From NCBI RefSeq assembly GCF_003352185.1, contig NZ_CP029608.1, positions 4,340,001 to 4,404,000 of the forward strand: a stretch of 64,000 bases of DNA, read 5' to 3'. Every line of letters begins with the position of its first letter. Positions within the stretch are counted from its first letter, which is position 1. The position numbers and the translations under genes are program-made. Under the pieces are notes generated by a model that was not told the origin of the DNA, ran no database searches, and worked only from the letters and a program-made list of their open reading frames with translations. Source of the stretch: Pseudomonas kribbensis. Lineage in GTDB: Bacteria; Pseudomonadota; Gammaproteobacteria; Pseudomonadales; Pseudomonadaceae. Shown here in pieces: positions 8,003 through 21,381 of this stretch.

Positions 8003-11000
8003 TTACAGCCCCTCCAGCTCCGCCATCAGATCATTCAACCGATCCACCTTCTCCTCGGTAATGTCACTGGCCGCCAGCCCTTCAATGTATTCGGCCAGTT
8101 CCTCCACCGTGCTGCACTCGAACATGGCCCGCAGCGGCACATCCCGTTGCAGGGCTTTCTGCACCCGCGAGGCGATCTGTGTGGCAAGCAGCGAGTGGCC
8201 GCCGAGTTCGAAGAAGTTGTCGCGTACGCCGACTTTCTCGACCTTCAGCACCTCGGCCCAGATATCGGCCAGGGTTTGCTCCAGTTCGCTGCGCGGCGCC
8301 AGGTAATCCTGGCTCTGCAACTGGCCGATTTCCAGCGCCGGCAAGGCCTTGCGGTCGAGTTTGCCGTTGGCATTGAGCGGCAGACGGTCGAGCCACAACC
8401 AATGCAGCGGCACCATGTATTCCGGCAGTTCGGCGCGCAGGCGCTGCTTGATTCGTTCCAGTCGTTCACTAGGGTTCAGTGCGGAATCTGCGGCGACAAG
8501 GTAGCCGACCAGATGCTTGCCATTCACCCCTTCCTGCACACCGACCGCGCCATCGCGGACTTCCGGTTGTTCATGCAAACGCGCTTCGATTTCACCCAGC
8601 TCGATCCGGTAACCGCGAATCTTCACCTGATGGTCGACCCGGCCGACGTATTCCAGCACGCCGTCACTGCGGCGGCGCGCCAGGTCACCGGTGCGGTACA
8701 GACGCTCGCCCGGCGCACCGAACGGATTCGGCACGAACACCGGTGCGGTGCGCAATGGATCACTGACATAACCGCGACCGACACCGGTGCCCGCCACGCA
8801 CAACTCGCCCACCGCACCCAGCGGCACCAGATCCAGTGCGCCATCGAGCAGGTACAGCAAGTTGTTGTCGGTCGGCGTACCGATCGGCAGATAACTGCCG
8901 CGAGTCGAAGCCATGTCGACGCGGAAGAACGCCACGTCGTCCGAGCATTCCGCCGGGCCATAGGCGTTGACCAGACCGATCTCCGGATAACGCAGCAGCC
9001 ATTGGTGCGCCAGCTCCGGCGGCATCGCTTCACCGGTCGGCAGCATCCAGCGCAGACCATCAAGGCTCAAACGATCCGAAGCCAGCATGCCCTGAATCAG
9101 CGACGGCACACTTTCCAGCACAGTGATGCCCTGCTGTTGCACATGCACCAGCAAACCTTGCGGATCGTGGGCGATGGTGTTCGGCACGATGTCCACCCGC
9201 GCACCGAACAACGGCGCAGCGAGGAACTGCCAGACCGAAATGTCGAAGCTTTGCGACGCGGTCTGGGCGATCACATCGGCGTCGCTCAGGTTCAAGTAAG
9301 GCACCTTGCTCAACTGGTTGTTGAGCATGCCGCGCTGCTCGACCATCACGCCTTTCGGCAACCCGGTGGAACCCGAGGTGTAGATCACGTAGGCCAGGTT
9401 GTCCGGGCCGCTGAAGATGCCCGGATTCGCCAACGACACCGCGCCCGCCTGAACCTCTTCCCACACCAGCAGGCGTGGACGGTTGGCGCAGCTGAACTCA
9501 TCCAGCAAAGCCTTCGCCTGCTCAAGACAAGCCTCGGTGCAAACCAGCACTGGCGTGCGGCTGAGCTCAATGATGCGTTGCAGACGCTGGCTCGGCAGGC
9601 CCGGATCCAGCGGCAGGTAACCGGCACCGGCCTTGAAGCTGCCGATGATCATGCCCAGCAGATCCAGATTGCGCTCGCCCAGCAGCGCCACCGGTTGATC
9701 CCTCTGCACCCCGGCCGCGACCAGTGCATGGCCGAGTCGGTTTGCGTTGACGTTCAGTTGCTCGTAGCTCAACTGTTGATCGAGACAACTGGCGACAATG
9801 CGTTGCGGATGTTGCACAACCTGCGCTTCGAACAGTTCGACGTAGCTCTGCTCCAGCGGATAGTCGTGCTCACTCTGGTTGCAACCGTGGAGCAGGAAAT
9901 CCTGTTCCTCATGGCCCAGCAGCGGCAGGTCAGCCATGTCGCCATGAAAGCCGTCGACCAATGCCAGCAGTAGACGCTTGAACTCACCGAGCATGCGTTC
10001 GATGGTCGACTCGTCGAAATAACGCTGGTCGTAGGACAGGTGCAGACCGAGGTCGTCGCCGGGGTAGCAAACAGCAGTCAGCGGGAAGTTGGTGTGAGTA
10101 CGGCCCGAATCCGACGTCGCGTTGAGGCTCTGCGCACGGTCCAGCACCGAGACTTCCACCGGGGCGTTTTCGAACACGAACAGGCTGTCGAACAGCGGCT
10201 GGCCTTTCGGCAGTTCGCTTTGTTCCTGGATGTTCACCAGCGGCAGGTATTCGTACTCGCGCAGTTGCATGTTGCTGTCGAGCAGACCGCTCAGCCACTG
10301 ACGCACGCTGGCACGCTGATCGTCCGCCGGGATCTGCACCCGCAGCGCGATGCTGTTGATGAACAGGCCGACGGTGCGTTGCATCTCCGGCATTTCCACC
10401 GGGCGCCCGGCCACGGTCACGCCGAACAACACGTCGCGATCACCGCTCAGGCGGCGCAGCACCAGCGCCCACGCCGCCTGGGCGAAGGTGTTGATGGTCA
10501 GTTGATGGGCCTGGGCCAGCTCACGCAGACGGGCACCATCCTCGACATTCAGTCGGGTGTGGCGGTCGCCGACGATCATGCCGCCGCTTTCGCCGGCGTG
10601 TTCACGCAGGAACGGACGGTCGCTCGGGATCGGCGTGGTGCGCTCGAACCCTTGCAGGTTCTGCTGCCACCACTGACGCGCCTCGGCCAGGCTCTGGCGT
10701 TGCAGCCAGCCGATGTAATCGCGGTAGCGCGGTGGCACCGCCAATTGTGCTTCGCGACCTTCACCGAGAGCGGTGTAGATCTCGAAGAAATCGTTCATCA
10801 GCAGCGAGCGGCACCAGGCATCGATCAGGATGTGGTGGTTGCTCATCATGAACCAGTAACGCGCCGCGCCGACCTTGATCAGGCGCAGGTGGAACGGTGC
10901 CTGATTGAGCAGATCGAACCCGGCCTCGCGCTCGGTCTTGAGCAGCGCTTGCAGCTTCGGCTCCTGCTCGGCATCTGCGATGGCGCTCCAGTCCAGATAT

Positions 11001-14000
11001 TCGATCGGCGTGCGACCCGGCGTATGAATCACTTGCAGCATGTCTTCGCCGACGTTCCAGCAGAACGACGCACGCAACGCTTCATGACGGGCGACCACAG
11101 CCTGCCACGCCTGGGCGAAGCGCTCGGGATCAAGTTCGCTATTGATGCGGTAGCGATCCTGCATGTAGTACAGACCGGTGCCCGGTTCGAGCAAGGTGTG
11201 CAGCAGCATGCCCTCCTGCATCGGCGTCAGCGGGTACACGTCTTCGATGTGCGCCGCCGGCACCGGCAGTGCGTCGAGTTGCGCCTGGGTCAGTTTCGCC
11301 AGCGGGAAGTCCGACGGCGTCAGACCACCGGCTTCGTCTTGCAGGCAATGTTCGATCAGGCTCTGCAACTCGCCGACGTAGGCATCGGCCAGCTCGTTGA
11401 TGGTCTGCGCGTCGTAGCGTTCGGCGCTGAAGGTCCAGCGCAACAGCAGTTCCCCGCCGTACACCTGACTGTCGACGCTCAACTCGTTCGGCAATGGTGC
11501 ATGCGGATCATGGGCCGCGCCGACCGATTCATCCAGCGGACGGAACAGCGCATCGCTGCCGAAACTCTGGTCGAACTGGCCGAGGTAGTTGAAGGTGATC
11601 GGCGCGTTCGGCAATGCCGCCATGCTTGCGCGGCTGGCGTCATCGGCCAGATAACGCAGCACGCCATAACCCAGGCCTTTGTGCGGCACGGCACGCAGTT
11701 GCTCCTTGATCGCCTTGATCGAAGCGCCCTGCCCGGCGGCTTCTTCGATGTTATGCGGGGTCAGACGCAGCGGATAAGCGCTGGTGAACCAGCCGACGGT
11801 GCGGGTCAGGTCGATCTCGTCGAACAGGGTTTCGCGGCCATGGCCTTCCAGTTGAATCAGTGCCGACGGCTGGCCGCTCCAGCGGCATAGCACGCGGGCC
11901 AGTGCGGTCAGCAACAGGTCGTTGACCTGCGTGCGATAGGCGCTCGGTGCCTGTTGCAGCAGTTGTTTGGTTTTTTCTGCATCCAGACGCGCGCTGACGG
12001 TTTGCGCGTGACGATTCTCGTGACCGCCCTCAGGACGCTCGCACGGCAAATCGGCAGTCGGACCGGCCAGTTGCGCCTGCCACCAGCTCAATTCTTCACG
12101 CAGGGATTCGCTGCCGGCATAAGCCTGCAAGCGCGCCGCCCAGTCCTTGAAGGCGCTGGTTTTGGCCGGCAGTTTCACCGACTGATCGGCGTCCAGTTGG
12201 CGATACACGGTTTGCAAATCATCGAGCAGAACGCGCCACGACACACCGTCGACCACCAGGTGATGAATCGCGATGAACAGCCGTTGCTGACCGTCCGGTC
12301 CATCCACCAGCACCGCACGCAGCAGTGGGCCTTGGGCAAGGTCGAGACTGCGCTGGGCGTCGGCGAACAGAGCCGCGCATTTGTCCATCGACTGCACGCG
12401 AACCTGCCACAGCACGGCGGCATCGGTGACCGGTTGATGGGTTACTTGCCATGTGCCGTTGGCCTCGGTGAAGCGCAGACGCAGGGCGTCATGCTGCTCG
12501 ATCACGGCCAGCAACGCCTGTTCCAGACGATGCGGTTCAAGCACAACAGTCGGCTCCAGCAGCAACGCCTGGTTCCAGTGCTGACGCTCGGGAATCTCGG
12601 TGTCGAAGAACCAGTGCTGGATCGGGGTCAGACGCGATTCGCCGGACACCAGACCTTGCTCGGCGGTCACGGTTTCACTGCGGCTGGCAACAGCGGCCAG
12701 GGTCTGCACGGTCTGGTGCTGGAACAGATCACGCGGGCTGAAATGAATGCCTTGCTGACGCGCCCGGCTGACCACTTGAATCGACAGGATCGAGTCACCG
12801 CCCAGCTCGAAGAAGTTGTCGTTCAGACCGACCTGCTCGACGTTGAGCACTTCGCACCAGATCTGCGCCAGGGTCTGCTCCAGCTCGTTGCTTGGCGCCA
12901 CGTAATCCTGACGATTGAGCTCCGGATCCGGTGCCGGCAAGGCGCGGCGGTCGAGCTTGCCGTTGGCGGTCAGCGGCATGCTCGCCAGCAGGATCAGATG
13001 GGTCGGCACCATGTAATCCGGCAGTTGCGTCTTCAGGTGTGCCTTGAGGGCTTCACGCAGTGCAGCCTGCTCGGCTTCGCTTCGCGAAGCGACCTCGGTC
13101 ACGAGATAGCCGACCAGTTGTTTGCCGCTCGGCGCATCCAGCGCCAGCACCACCGCTTCACGAATCGAATCGTGATCGAGCAAGCGGGTTTCGATCTCGC
13201 CCAGTTCGATACGGAAGCCACGGATTTTCACCTGATGGTCGATCCGTCCCAGATACTCCACCAGACCGTCGGCACGCTGGCGCACCAGGTCACCGGTGCG
13301 GTACATGCGCCCGCCATCGGCGGCAAACGGGTCAGCGACAAAACGCTCGGCGCTGATGCCGGCGCGGTCGTGATAACCCTGGGCCAGACCGGCACCACCG
13401 ACGAACAATTCACCCGTCGCACCTTGCGGCACCAGTGCCAGGTCGGCATCGAGAATGTAGGCCACGCGATCACCGATCACGCTGCCGATCGGCACGCTGC
13501 CGGCGCCCTCTTCCAACACTTCCGGCGCCAGACTGGCCAGCGGCATGACCACGGTTTCGGTCGGGCCATAGGCGTTGAAGAACAGGGTCGGCTTGAACGC
13601 TGCACGAATCCGCTGCAGGTGCTCGCCGGTCAGCGCTTCGCCACCGGTGATGATCATGCGCACTGGCAGGATGTCGTTTTGCGTGGCGAGGAACTGCGCC
13701 AACTGGCTGCCGTAGCTCGGGGTGAAACCGAGAATATTGATCCGATGTTCGCGAATCAGGCCGCAGATTTCTTCCGCGTCCCACTGACCTTGCGCACGCA
13801 GCACCACCTGCGCGCCGCTGAGCAGCGGTACCAACAGGCGCTCGGTGGCGGCGTCGAAGTTGATCGAATAGAAGTGCAGTTCGCAGTCGTCCGGACGCAT
13901 GCCGAAGCGCTCGATCACCGCCTGGCAGTGCATGGCGATTTCGCCGTGGGACACCACCACGCCTTTCGGCTTGCCGGTGGAACCCGAGGTGTAGATCAGG

Positions 14001-17000
14001 TACGCCTGATGCTGCGGCAGGCTGATGAACGGAAGTTCGGTGGCCGGGTAATCGGCCAGCGCCACGCTGTCGTCTTCCAGGCACCAGCGCGCCACGTTCG
14101 ACGGCAATTCGCCGAGGGCCTTGAACATCGCGCGGTCGCTGAGCAGCAGGCCGACGCGGCTGTCTTCGATCATGTAATGCAGACGGTCGAGCGGGTATTC
14201 CGGGTCCAGCGGCACATAGGCGCCGCCGGCCTTGAGGATCGCCAGCAGGCCGACGACCATTTCCAGCGAACGCTCCAGCGCCAGACCGACCCGCACTTGC
14301 GGACCGACACCGCGCTCGCGCAGCGCCCAGGCCAGACGATTGGCACGGGCGTCGAGCTCGGCGTAGCTCAGTGTCTGCCCGGCGAAGGTCAGGGCCGGTG
14401 CGTCCTTGCGCGCCAGCGCCTGTTCGGCGAAAAGGTGGTGGATGCATTGGTCGAGACGATGCTCGCCCGGCTCGACGCCGAGGCTGTCGAGCAATTGTTG
14501 TTGCTCCGGGGCGTCGAGCAGCGGCAGTTCGCTGAGGCGTTGCTGTGGGTCGGCGATCAACGCTTCCAGCAGATTGCGCCAGTGCTTGGCCATGCGAGCG
14601 ATGGTCGGCTCGTCAAACAGGTCGGTGCTGTAAGTCAGGCAGCAACCGAGGCGATGGTCGAGGTCGGTGACTTCCAGGTTGAGGTCGAATTTGGTCGCCC
14701 GCGCATCGTTGGCCAGGTACTCGACAGTCATGCCGGCGAGCATGCGGCTCTGCTGGAATTCCCAGCGCTGCACGTTGCACATCACCTGGAACAGCGGGTT
14801 GTACGCGGCGCTGCGCGGTGGCTGCAACGCTTCAACCAGATGATCGAACGGCAGGTCCTGATGGGACTGGCCTTCGATCACGGTGTGACGCACTTGCTCG
14901 AACAACTCGCCGACCGACATCTGGCCGTCGAGCTGGCAACGCAGCACTTGAGTGTTGAGGAACGCACCGATCAAGCCTTCGCTTTCCGGACGGATACGGT
15001 TGGCCACCGGCGCGCCGATGCGCAGATCGGTCTGGCCGCTGTAGCGGTAAAGCAAGGTCGCGAGGGCAGCGGTCATGGTCATGAACAGGGTCAGACCGTT
15101 CTGCGCGTTGAACGCCCGGACCCGTGCGGCAAGGTCATAGCTCAGGTCGAAACGGAACAACTCGCCCTGGTGGCTTTGCACCGGCGGACGCGGACGGTCG
15201 CCCGGCAATTCCAGCAGCGGATGTTCGCGCCCCAGTTGCGCGGTCCAGTAGTCGAGCTGACGCTGACGCTCGCCGGACTCCAGCCAGTTGCGCTGCCACA
15301 CACTGTAGTCGAGGTACTGCACCGGCAACGGTTCCAGCGGTGAATCGCGATCATCGACAAACGCTTCGTACAGCGCGCTGAGTTCCCGGGCGAAGATGTC
15401 CATCGCCCAGCCTTCGGTGACGATGTGGTGCAGGGTCAGGACGAAGTAATGCTCGTGCTCGGCGGTCTTGACCAGGCAGGCGCGCAGCAGCGGGCCGGTT
15501 TCCAGATCGAACGGCAGATGCGCTTCGTCGTCAGCCAGTTGCTGGACTTTTTGCTCGCGCACGTCGGCGGCGAGTTTTGAGAAATCCTTCCAGTCCATGC
15601 GCACGCCGGTCTCGGCATGCACCTGCTGACGGGCCACGCCATCGATGCTCGGGAACGTGGTGCGCAGGGTTTCGTGGCGCAGGATCAGCGCTTGCAGCGC
15701 CGACTCGAAACGCCCGACATCCAGCACGCCCCGCAGGCGCGCCATGCCGCCGACGTTGTACGCCGGGCTATCCGGCTCCATCTGCCAGAGGAACCACATG
15801 CGTTGCTGGGAATAGGACAGCGGCACCGGTTGACTGCGGTCGACCTTGTCGATCGGTGGCTGTTTGTTGGTGCGGCCGCTGGCCTGGATCTGGCGGATCT
15901 GCTCGGCGAAATCACCCAGTTCGCTGTGTTCAAACAAGGCACGTAGCGGCAGCTCCACGTCGCAGGCCTGACGGGTGCGGGAGATGATTTGCGTGGCCAG
16001 CAGCGAGTGACCACCAAGAGCGAAAAAGTCGTCGCGCAGGCCGACCTGTTTCAGGCCCAGCACTTCGCGCCAGATGGCTGCGATCTGTTGTTCCAGCTCG
16101 GTCACAGGCTCGACGTGTTCACGCACCTGCCACTGCGGCTCGGGCAAGGCGCGGCGGTCGAGTTTGCCGCTCGGGCTCAGGGGCATGGCGTCCAGACGCA
16201 TCAGTTGTGCCGGGACCATGTATTCCGGCAGTTCGGCAGCCAGTGCGGTTTTCAGGCGAGCGGTTTGCGCGTCCTGATCTTCCTTGGTGTCGGTGGCGGT
16301 GAAGTAGCCGATCAGTTGCGGGCCGGCGACGGTTTCGCGCACCAGCACGGCGGCCTGAGCGACGCCGTCCTGAGCCAGCAGACGCGCTTCGATCTCTTCC
16401 GGCTCGACGCGGAAGCCGCGCAGTTTGACCTGCTGATCGAGACGGCCGAGGTATTCGATCACGCCATCGTGGGTCCAGCGTGCACGGTCACCGGTGCGGT
16501 ACAGACGTGCGCCCTGCTCGCCCAGCGGATCGACCACAAAACGTTCGGCGGTCAGCGCCGGGCGACCGAGGTAACCACGGGCCAGGCCGATGCCGCTGAT
16601 GCACAGCTCACCCGGCACACCGGCCGGCACTGGATTGAGATCGCTGTCGAGCACGCGGCAGACCACGTTGCCCAGCGGACGACCAATCGGCGAACGCTCG
16701 CCGTCGGCCACGCTGCAATGCCAGTGGGTGACGTTGATCGCGGTTTCGGTCGGGCCATAACGGTTGTGCAGTTGCACCGCCGGCAGTTGCGCCAAAACGC
16801 GATTGCGCAGTTCCGCCGGCAGCGCTTCACCGCCGGAGAACACGCGACGCAGGCTGGTGCACTCGGCGCTCAACGGCTCGTCGATGAACAGCGAAAGCAG
16901 CGGCGGCACGAAGTGCAACGTGGTCACGCCATATGCTTGAACAAGCTGCGCGATGCGATGCGGATCACGGTGCTCACCGGGGCCGGCGATCAGCAGGCGC

Positions 17001-20000
17001 GCGCCAGTGATCAGCGGCCAGAAGCATTCCCACACCGACACGTCGAAACTGATCGGCGCCTTTTGCATCAGCACATCGGTGTCGTTCAGGCGATAGGTGT
17101 CCTGCATCCATTGCAGACGTTCAGCCAGCGCCGCGTGAGTGTTGCCCACGCCTTTCGGCTGGCCGGTGGAACCGGAGGTGTAAATCACATAGGCGAGATT
17201 ATCGCCGTGCAGGTGCAGGCCCGGTGTCTGGCTCGGCCAGTTCTCCAGGTGCAGGGTGTCCATGGCGATGACACTGACGCCTTCGCTGGCCGGCAAGCGG
17301 TCGAGCAATGCAGTCTGGGTCAGGAGCAATTCGACACCGCTGTCGCTGAGCATGTAGGCCAGGCGATCGGCCGGGTAATCCGGGTCCAGCGGCACGTAGG
17401 CGCCGCCGGCCTTGATGATCGCCAGCAGGCCGATCAGCAGTTGCGGCGAACGCTCGGCGGCAATGGCCACGCACACGTCCGGACCGACGCCTTTGTCGCG
17501 CAGGTAATGGGCCAGACGGTTGGCCTGGGCGTGCAGTTCGGCGAAGTCGAGACTACCGCCGTCCCATACCAGCGCGGTGCGATCAGGCGTCTGTCGTGCT
17601 TGTTCATTCAGCAATTCCGGCAACCATTGCTGCGCCGGGTTGCACGGGGCGATGCTCCACGCGTTTTGCTGAGTGTGTTCGGTGGCGGTCAGCAGCGGCA
17701 GGTCACCGATGGCCTGCTCCGGACGTTCGCAGACAGCCCGCAACAGGTTGCTGAAATGCTCGGCCAGACGCTCGATGGTCGCAGCATCGAACAACTCATC
17801 GGCGTAGTCGAACGACAGCGTCAGGCGACCATTGCGGTCTTCTTCGCTGTGCAGTTGCAGATCGAACTTGGCCTCGCGGCTGTGCCACGGCAGTTCTTCG
17901 GCGAGCAGGCCTGGCAGACGCTTGAGCGCGCTCAAGTCGCGTTGCTGATGGTTGAACATGACCTGGAACAGACCTTGTTCGCGGGCCTGCGGGAAGGCTT
18001 CGAGCAGTTGTTCGAACGGCAGGTCCTGATTGGCCTGGGCACCGAGCGCAGCCTGGCGGGTTTGCGCCAGCAGTTCGGTGAACGGCAGACGCGAATCGAC
18101 GTCGGCGCGCAGCACTTGGGTGTTGATGAAGAAGCCGATCAGGCCCTGGGTTTCCAGACGCGGACGGTTGGCGTTGGGCACACCGATGCGAATGTCGCGC
18201 TGGCCGCTGTAGCGGTGCAGCAGGCTCTGGAACGCAGAGAGCAGCAGCATGAACGGTGTGGATTGATGGGTTTGGGCAGTCTGGCGAATGGCGTCGCTGA
18301 GGCTGATTCCCAGACGAACGCTGTGGCGTGCGGCGCTGTGCTTTTGCTTGGCAGAACGCGGATGGTCAGTCGCCAGTTCCAGCGTCGGATGCTCATCACC
18401 CAACTGGGATTTCCAGTACGCCAGTTGTCGCTCGCCCTCGCCTTGCGCCAGCCACTGGCGCTGCCAGCTGCCGTAGTCGGCGTATTGGGTGGGCAGCGGC
18501 GCGAGTTCGGCACGCTGGCCTTGGGACGCGGCGGCATACAGGCGCGAGAACTCGTCGATCAACACATTCAGCGACCAGCCGTCGGCGATGATGTGGTGCA
18601 TCGTCACCAGCAGTTGGTGATCTTCGTCGTCAAGGCGAACCAGCGTCACCCACAGCAACGGGCCTTTCTCCAGATCGAACTGGGTGCGGGCTTCGTCTTC
18701 GCGGATCTGTTGTGCGCGGGCTTCACGCTCGCTGGCCGGCAGGTCGCTGATGTCGATCAGTTGCAGGTTGAATTCACCCGCCGCTTCGACCTGTTGCAGG
18801 GCCACGCCGTCGCGTTCGAAGAAGCGCGTCCGCAGGGATTCGTGGCGTTCGATCAGTTGCTGGAAACTGGCGCGCAGGGCGTCTTCGTCCAGTTCGCCGC
18901 GCAGACGCAAAGCACCGGGAATGTTGTAGGCGCTGCTGTGCGGATCGAGTTGCCAGGTGATCCACAGACGGTTTTGCGCCAGCGATTGCGGCAGTGCTTC
19001 GGTGCGCGACAGTGCGGTGATTTCGCCTTGGGCGCTGCCGCCGTCCTGTTGCTGTTGCGCCACGGCTGCGGCGAACGCGGACAGGGTCGGCGCTTCGAAC
19101 AGCAGACGCAGGTTCAGCTCCAGGCCCAGCTCTTCACGGACCTTGGCGATCACCTGAGTCGCGGCAATCGAGTTGCCGCCGAGCAGGAAGAAGTGATCGT
19201 CGGCGTTGACCTGTTTGACGTTGAGTTGCTCGGCCCAGATTTTGCCAATCAGCGCTTCCAGCTCGGAGGCAGACGCGGTCGACTCGCTGGTTTCAGCTGT
19301 GGCCGACGGGAACACCGCGTAGCTGTCGAGGCTGCCGTCAGCCAGACGATTGCGGCAGGCCGAACGTTGCAGCTTGCCGCTGGAAGTCTTCGGCAATGCG
19401 CCCGGATTGAGCAGCACCACCACGCTCGGTGCTTCCTGATAGGCCTCGGCCACAGCTTGGCGGATGGCTTTGATCAGCGCTTCGGGCGGCAGAATCTTCT
19501 GCACGCTGCGGCTGATTTCCGCCGCGATGCCAATACCTTCTTCGCCGTTCTGATTGACCGCGAACGCGGCGACACGGCCCTTGCGCACCACCTCCACTTC
19601 GTTCTCGACTGTTTTCTCGATGTCCTGCGGATAGAGGTTGTGACCGCGCACGATCAGCATGTCTTTCAGGCGACCGGTGATGAACAGTTCGCCGTCGCGG
19701 ATGAAGCCCAGGTCACCGGTGCGCAGCCAGGTCTGGCCGGCGTGCTGGACGAAAGTCTTGGCAGTCGCCTCCGGATTGCGCCAGTAGCCGAGGGCGATGC
19801 TCGGGCCGGTGGCCCAGACTTCACCGACGGCGTTGTCGGCCAGTTCTTCGAGGCTGCCCGGCTCGACGATCAGCACCGCATGATCGGGCTGACTGATGCC
19901 GCAACTCATGATCGGGCTGCCCTCGCCCGCTTCGGCACGGTTCTGTGCCAGGGCTTGATCGTCCACGTGCAGCGCAGGAATGCCGGTGCCGCGCGGTGTG

Positions 20001-21001
20001 CCGGCGACGAACAGGGTCGCTTCCGCCAGACCGTAGGACGCCATGAAGCTGCTTTCGCTGAAACCGCACGGGGTGAATTTTTCGGCGAAGCGTTCGAGGG
20101 TGTCGAGACGGATCGGCTCGGAGCCGGAATAGGCCACGCGCCAGCGGCTCAGGTCGAGACGCTCCAGCGCTGACTCGCTGACCCGCTCGCTGCACAGTCG
20201 ATACGCAAAATCCGGCCCGCCGCTGATGGTGCCGCCGTATTGGCTGATCGCTTCGAGCCAGCGCAATGGCCGGCCGAGGAAGTACGCCGGCGACATCAGG
20301 ATGCACGGCACGCCGCTGAAGATTGGTTGCAGCAGACCGCCGATCAGCCCCATGTCGTGGTACAGCGGCAGCCAGCTGACGATTACGTCGTCGGGGTTCA
20401 CGTCGATGCCGAAACCGTGGCGGATCAACAGCTCATTGGCCACCAGGTTGCCGTGGCTGACCTGCACGCCTTTGGGCAGCGCGGTTGAGCCGGAGGTGTA
20501 TTGCAGAAAGGCGATGTGGTCTTGCGGCAAGGTCGGTTCGACCCAACGCTCGGCCAGCGCATTGTCGAGGATGTCGACGCACAGCAGCGGCGGCGCGCCT
20601 TCGATTTGCTGCAAGGCGTCACGCAGGTCGGCGCTGGTCAGCAGCAATCGCGGCTCGGCGTCGGCAATGATCGACAGCAGGCGCTCTTGATGGTGACGTT
20701 TGGCCGACTCCGGCGGATAGGCCGGCACCGCGATCACGCCCGCGTACAGGCAACCGAAAAACGCCGCGACGTAATCCGGGCCACTCGGGAACAGCAGCAC
20801 GGCGCGATCGCCAAATCCGGCCTCCGCCTGCAACGCCGCAGCGATGGTGCGGGCGCGCTGATCGAGTTCGCGGTAACTGAGCACCACAGCCTGTTCCTCG
20901 GTTTCAGCGAGAAAGCGCAAGGCCAGCCGATCCGGCGTCAGGGCCGCGCGTTGCTGGAGGGCTTGGACCAGGGTGCTGGGGAGTTCGAACGCGTCGGTCA
21001 T
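8003..21001 (-). CDS. pvdL: Pyoverdine chromophore non-ribosomal peptide synthetase PvdL
   Basis: NRPS of 4332 residues, close to the known PvdL length. Domain order by signature (approximate residues): acyl-CoA ligase with [11 protein letters not shown] (174) and carrier LLGGNS (about 610); C1 HHIIADG (802), A1 [11 protein letters not shown] (1277), carrier LGGHSLLA (1664); C2 HHIVTEG (1860), A2 [11 protein letters not shown] (2337), carrier LGGDSILS (2734), epimerase [10 protein letters not shown] (2919); C3 HHILIDAW (3389), A3 [11 protein letters not shown] (3877), carrier LGGHSLLA (4269); no thioesterase. This matches the fatty-acyl/Glu/D-Tyr/Dab scheme of PvdL. Aligned to GrsA positions, A3 reads DIWELTAD, consistent with diaminobutyrate. 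C2 has Glu where the HHxxxDG motif has Asp. The start at 21001 has AGGAAA upstream; an earlier in-frame start looks spurious. An iron-starvation box lies 154 bases upstream. Confidence 0.97.
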   Translation of the reverse strand: MTDAFELPSTLVQALQQRAALTPDRLALRFLAETEEQAVVLSYRELDQRARTIAAALQAEAGFGDRAVLLFPSGPDYVAAFFGCLYAGVIAVPAYPPESAKRHHQERLLSIIADAEPRLLLTSADLRDALQQIEGAPPLLCVDILDNALAERWVEPTLPQDHIAFLQYTSGSTALPKGVQVSHGNLVANELLIRHGFGIDVNPDDVIVSWLPLYHDMGLIGGLLQPIFSGVPCILMSPAYFLGRPLRWLEAISQYGGTISGGPDFAYRLCSERVSESALERLDLSRWRVAYSGSEPIRLDTLERFAEKFTPCGFSESSFMASYGLAEATLFVAGTPRGTGIPALHVDDQALAQNRAEAGEGSPIMSCGISQPDHAVLIVEPGSLEELADNAVGEVWATGPSIALGYWRNPEATAKTFVQHAGQTWLRTGDLGFIRDGELFITGRLKDMLIVRGHNLYPQDIEKTVENEVEVVRKGRVAAFAVNQNGEEGIGIAAEISRSVQKILPPEALIKAIRQAVAEAYQEAPSVVVLLNPGALPKTSSGKLQRSACRNRLADGSLDSYAVFPSATAETSESTASASELEALIGKIWAEQLNVKQVNADDHFFLLGGNSIAATQVIAKVREELGLELNLRLLFEAPTLSAFAAAVAQQQQDGGSAQGEITALSRTEALPQSLAQNRLWITWQLDPHSSAYNIPGALRLRGELDEDALRASFQQLIERHESLRTRFFERDGVALQQVEAAGEFNLQLIDISDLPASEREARAQQIREDEARTQFDLEKGPLLWVTLVRLDDEDHQLLVTMHHIIADGWSLNVLIDEFSRLYAAASQGQRAELAPLPTQYADYGSWQRQWLAQGEGERQLAYWKSQLGDEHPTLELATDHPRSAKQKHSAARHSVRLGISLSDAIRQTAQTHQSTPFMLLLSAFQSLLHRYSGQRDIRIGVPNANRPRLETQGLIGFFINTQVLRADVDSRLPFTELLAQTRQAALGAQANQDLPFEQLLEAFPQAREQGLFQVMFNHQQRDLSALKRLPGLLAEELPWHSREAKFDLQLHSEEDRNGRLTLSFDYADELFDAATIERLAEHFSNLLRAVCERPEQAIGDLPLLTATEHTQQNAWSIAPCNPAQQWLPELLNEQARQTPDRTALVWDGGSLDFAELHAQANRLAHYLRDKGVGPDVCVAIAAERSPQLLIGLLAIIKAGGAYVPLDPDYPADRLAYMLSDSGVELLLTQTALLDRLPASEGVSVIAMDTLHLENWPSQTPGLHLHGDNLAYVIYTSGSTGQPKGVGNTHAALAERLQWMQDTYRLNDTDVLMQKAPISFDVSVWECFWPLITGARLLIAGPGEHRDPHRIAQLVQAYGVTTLHFVPPLLSLFIDEPLSAECTSLRRVFSGGEALPAELRNRVLAQLPAVQLHNRYGPTETAINVTHWHCSVADGERSPIGRPLGNVVCRVLDSDLNPVPAGVPGELCISGIGLARGYLGRPALTAERFVVDPLGEQGARLYRTGDRARWTHDGVIEYLGRLDQQVKLRGFRVEPEEIEARLLAQDGVAQAAVLVRETVAGPQLIGYFTATDTKEDQDAQTARLKTALAAELPEYMVPAQLMRLDAMPLSPSGKLDRRALPEPQWQVREHVEPVTELEQQIAAIWREVLGLKQVGLRDDFFALGGHSLLATQIISRTRQACDVELPLRALFEHSELGDFAEQIRQIQASGRTNKQPPIDKVDRSQPVPLSYSQQRMWFLWQMEPDSPAYNVGGMARLRGVLDVGRFESALQALILRHETLRTTFPSIDGVARQQVHAETGVRMDWKDFSKLAADVREQKVQQLADDEAHLPFDLETGPLLRACLVKTAEHEHYFVLTLHHIVTEGWAMDIFARELSALYEAFVDDRDSPLEPLPVQYLDYSVWQRNWLESGERQRQLDYWTAQLGREHPLLELPGDRPRPPVQSHQGELFRFDLSYDLAARVRAFNAQNGLTLFMTMTAALATLLYRYSGQTDLRIGAPVANRIRPESEGLIGAFLNTQVLRCQLDGQMSVGELFEQVRHTVIEGQSHQDLPFDHLVEALQPPRSAAYNPLFQVMCNVQRWEFQQSRMLAGMTVEYLANDARATKFDLNLEVTDLDHRLGCCLTYSTDLFDEPTIARMAKHWRNLLEALIADPQQRLSELPLLDAPEQQQLLDSLGVEPGEHRLDQCIHHLFAEQALARKDAPALTFAGQTLSYAELDARANRLAWALRERGVGPQVRVGLALERSLEMVVGLLAILKAGGAYVPLDPEYPLDRLHYMIEDSRVGLLLSDRAMFKALGELPSNVARWCLEDDSVALADYPATELPFISLPQHQAYLIYTSGSTGKPKGVVVSHGEIAMHCQAVIERFGMRPDDCELHFYSINFDAATERLLVPLLSGAQVVLRAQGQWDAEEICGLIREHRINILGFTPSYGSQLAQFLATQNDILPVRMIITGGEALTGEHLQRIRAAFKPTLFFNAYGPTETVVMPLASLAPEVLEEGAGSVPIGSVIGDRVAYILDADLALVPQGATGELFVGGAGLAQGYHDRAGISAERFVADPFAADGGRMYRTGDLVRQRADGLVEYLGRIDHQVKIRGFRIELGEIETRLLDHDSIREAVVLALDAPSGKQLVGYLVTEVASRSEAEQAALREALKAHLKTQLPDYMVPTHLILLASMPLTANGKLDRRALPAPDPELNRQDYVAPSNELEQTLAQIWCEVLNVEQVGLNDNFFELGGDSILSIQVVSRARQQGIHFSPRDLFQHQTVQTLAAVASRSETVTAEQGLVSGESRLTPIQHWFFDTEIPERQHWNQALLLEPTVVLEPHRLEQALLAVIEQHDALRLRFTEANGTWQVTHQPVTDAAVLWQVRVQSMDKCAALFADAQRSLDLAQGPLLRAVLVDGPDGQQRLFIAIHHLVVDGVSWRVLLDDLQTVYRQLDADQSVKLPAKTSAFKDWAARLQAYAGSESLREELSWWQAQLAGPTADLPCERPEGGHENRHAQTVSARLDAEKTKQLLQQAPSAYRTQVNDLLLTALARVLCRWSGQPSALIQLEGHGRETLFDEIDLTRTVGWFTSAYPLRLTPHNIEEAAGQGASIKAIKEQLRAVPHKGLGYGVLRYLADDASRASMAALPNAPITFNYLGQFDQSFGSDALFRPLDESVGAAHDPHAPLPNELSVDSQVYGGELLLRWTFSAERYDAQTINELADAYVGELQSLIEHCLQDEAGGLTPSDFPLAKLTQAQLDALPVPAAHIEDVYPLTPMQEGMLLHTLLEPGTGLYYMQDRYRINSELDPERFAQAWQAVVARHEALRASFCWNVGEDMLQVIHTPGRTPIEYLDWSAIADAEQEPKLQALLKTEREAGFDLLNQAPFHLRLIKVGAARYWFMMSNHHILIDAWCRSLLMNDFFEIYTALGEGREAQLAVPPRYRDYIGWLQRQSLAEARQWWQQNLQGFERTTPIPSDRPFLREHAGESGGMIVGDRHTRLNVEDGARLRELAQAHQLTINTFAQAAWALVLRRLSGDRDVLFGVTVAGRPVEMPEMQRTVGLFINSIALRVQIPADDQRASVRQWLSGLLDSNMQLREYEYLPLVNIQEQSELPKGQPLFDSLFVFENAPVEVSVLDRAQSLNATSDSGRTHTNFPLTAVCYPGDDLGLHLSYDQRYFDESTIERMLGEFKRLLLALVDGFHGDMADLPLLGHEEQDFLLHGCNQSEHDYPLEQSYVELFEAQVVQHPQRIVASCLDQQLSYEQLNVNANRLGHALVAAGVQRDQPVALLGERNLDLLGMIIGSFKAGAGYLPLDPGLPSQRLQRIIELSRTPVLVCTEACLEQAKALLDEFSCANRPRLLVWEEVQAGAVSLANPGIFSGPDNLAYVIYTSGSTGLPKGVMVEQRGMLNNQLSKVPYLNLSDADVIAQTASQSFDISVWQFLAAPLFGARVDIVPNTIAHDPQGLLVHVQQQGITVLESVPSLIQGMLASDRLSLDGLRWMLPTGEAMPPELAHQWLLRYPEIGLVNAYGPAECSDDVAFFRVDMASTRGSYLPIGTPTDNNLLYLLDGALDLVPLGAVGELCVAGTGVGRGYVSDPLRTAPVFVPNPFGAPGERLYRTGDLARRRSDGVLEYVGRVDHQVKIRGYRIELGEIEARLHEQPEVRDGAVGVQEGVNGKHLVGYLVAADSALNPSERLERIKQRLRAELPEYMVPLHWLWLDRLPLNANGKLDRKALPALEIGQLQSQDYLAPRSELEQTLADIWAEVLKVEKVGVRDNFFELGGHSLLATQIASRVQKALQRDVPLRAMFECSTVEELAEYIEGLAASDITEEKVDRLNDLMAELEGL

Positions 21002-21154
21002 GAGGTTTCCTGCCTGAATTCGGCTTGCTGGTGGAATCGGGTTGGCTGCGGCACGCCCATGAGAGGCATGCGGGGCACGGTCTTCGCCGACCGTGCAAGG
21101 CATTGGAATGCGGTAGGTCCGGGGCTGCGTACCCGGATCCATTCACCAATGAGA

Positions 21155-21178
21155 ACGGATGACGTCTTGAAATAATTA
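21155..21178 (-). promoter_or_regulatory. Iron-starvation (PvdS) promoter box for pvdL
   Basis: On the minus strand the sequence reads TAATT, 16 bases, CGT. The PvdS consensus is TAAAT-N16/17-CGT, so there is one mismatch. It points toward pvdL and lies 154 bases before its start. Confidence 0.65.
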
Positions 21179-21282
21179 GTCGGCAGGCTGGATCGCCAAT
21201 GGGGCTGGGCGCATGGACGAGTGCGGCGGCGTGTCGCAGTTCTCAGATCGCACCGTTATGGATCATTAGTTCTCTTTCTCAA

Positions 21283-21311
21283 TTGACAATCATTATCATT
21301 CAACATAATTT
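21283..21311 (+). promoter_or_regulatory. pvdS promoter overlapped by a Fur box
   Basis: A sigma-70 promoter reads TTGACA (21283-21288), 17 bases, TAATTT (21306-21311). The 19 bases from 21285 (GACAATCATTATCATTCAA) match 14 of 19 positions of the Fur consensus and fill the spacer. Iron-loaded Fur would therefore block the polymerase directly. About 70 bases separate the -10 from the pvdS start. Confidence 0.85.
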
Positions 21312-21381
21312 GTCGCTCGATGTGTAGGACGGCCCCGTCCCCCAGGCGTCCCACTAACCTATTGGCAGCAAGGTGATTTCC

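Noticed and set aside
11954..20173. Long plus-strand frames under pvdL
   Set aside because: Shadow frames of the NRPS repeats in GC-rich DNA, with no domain signature.
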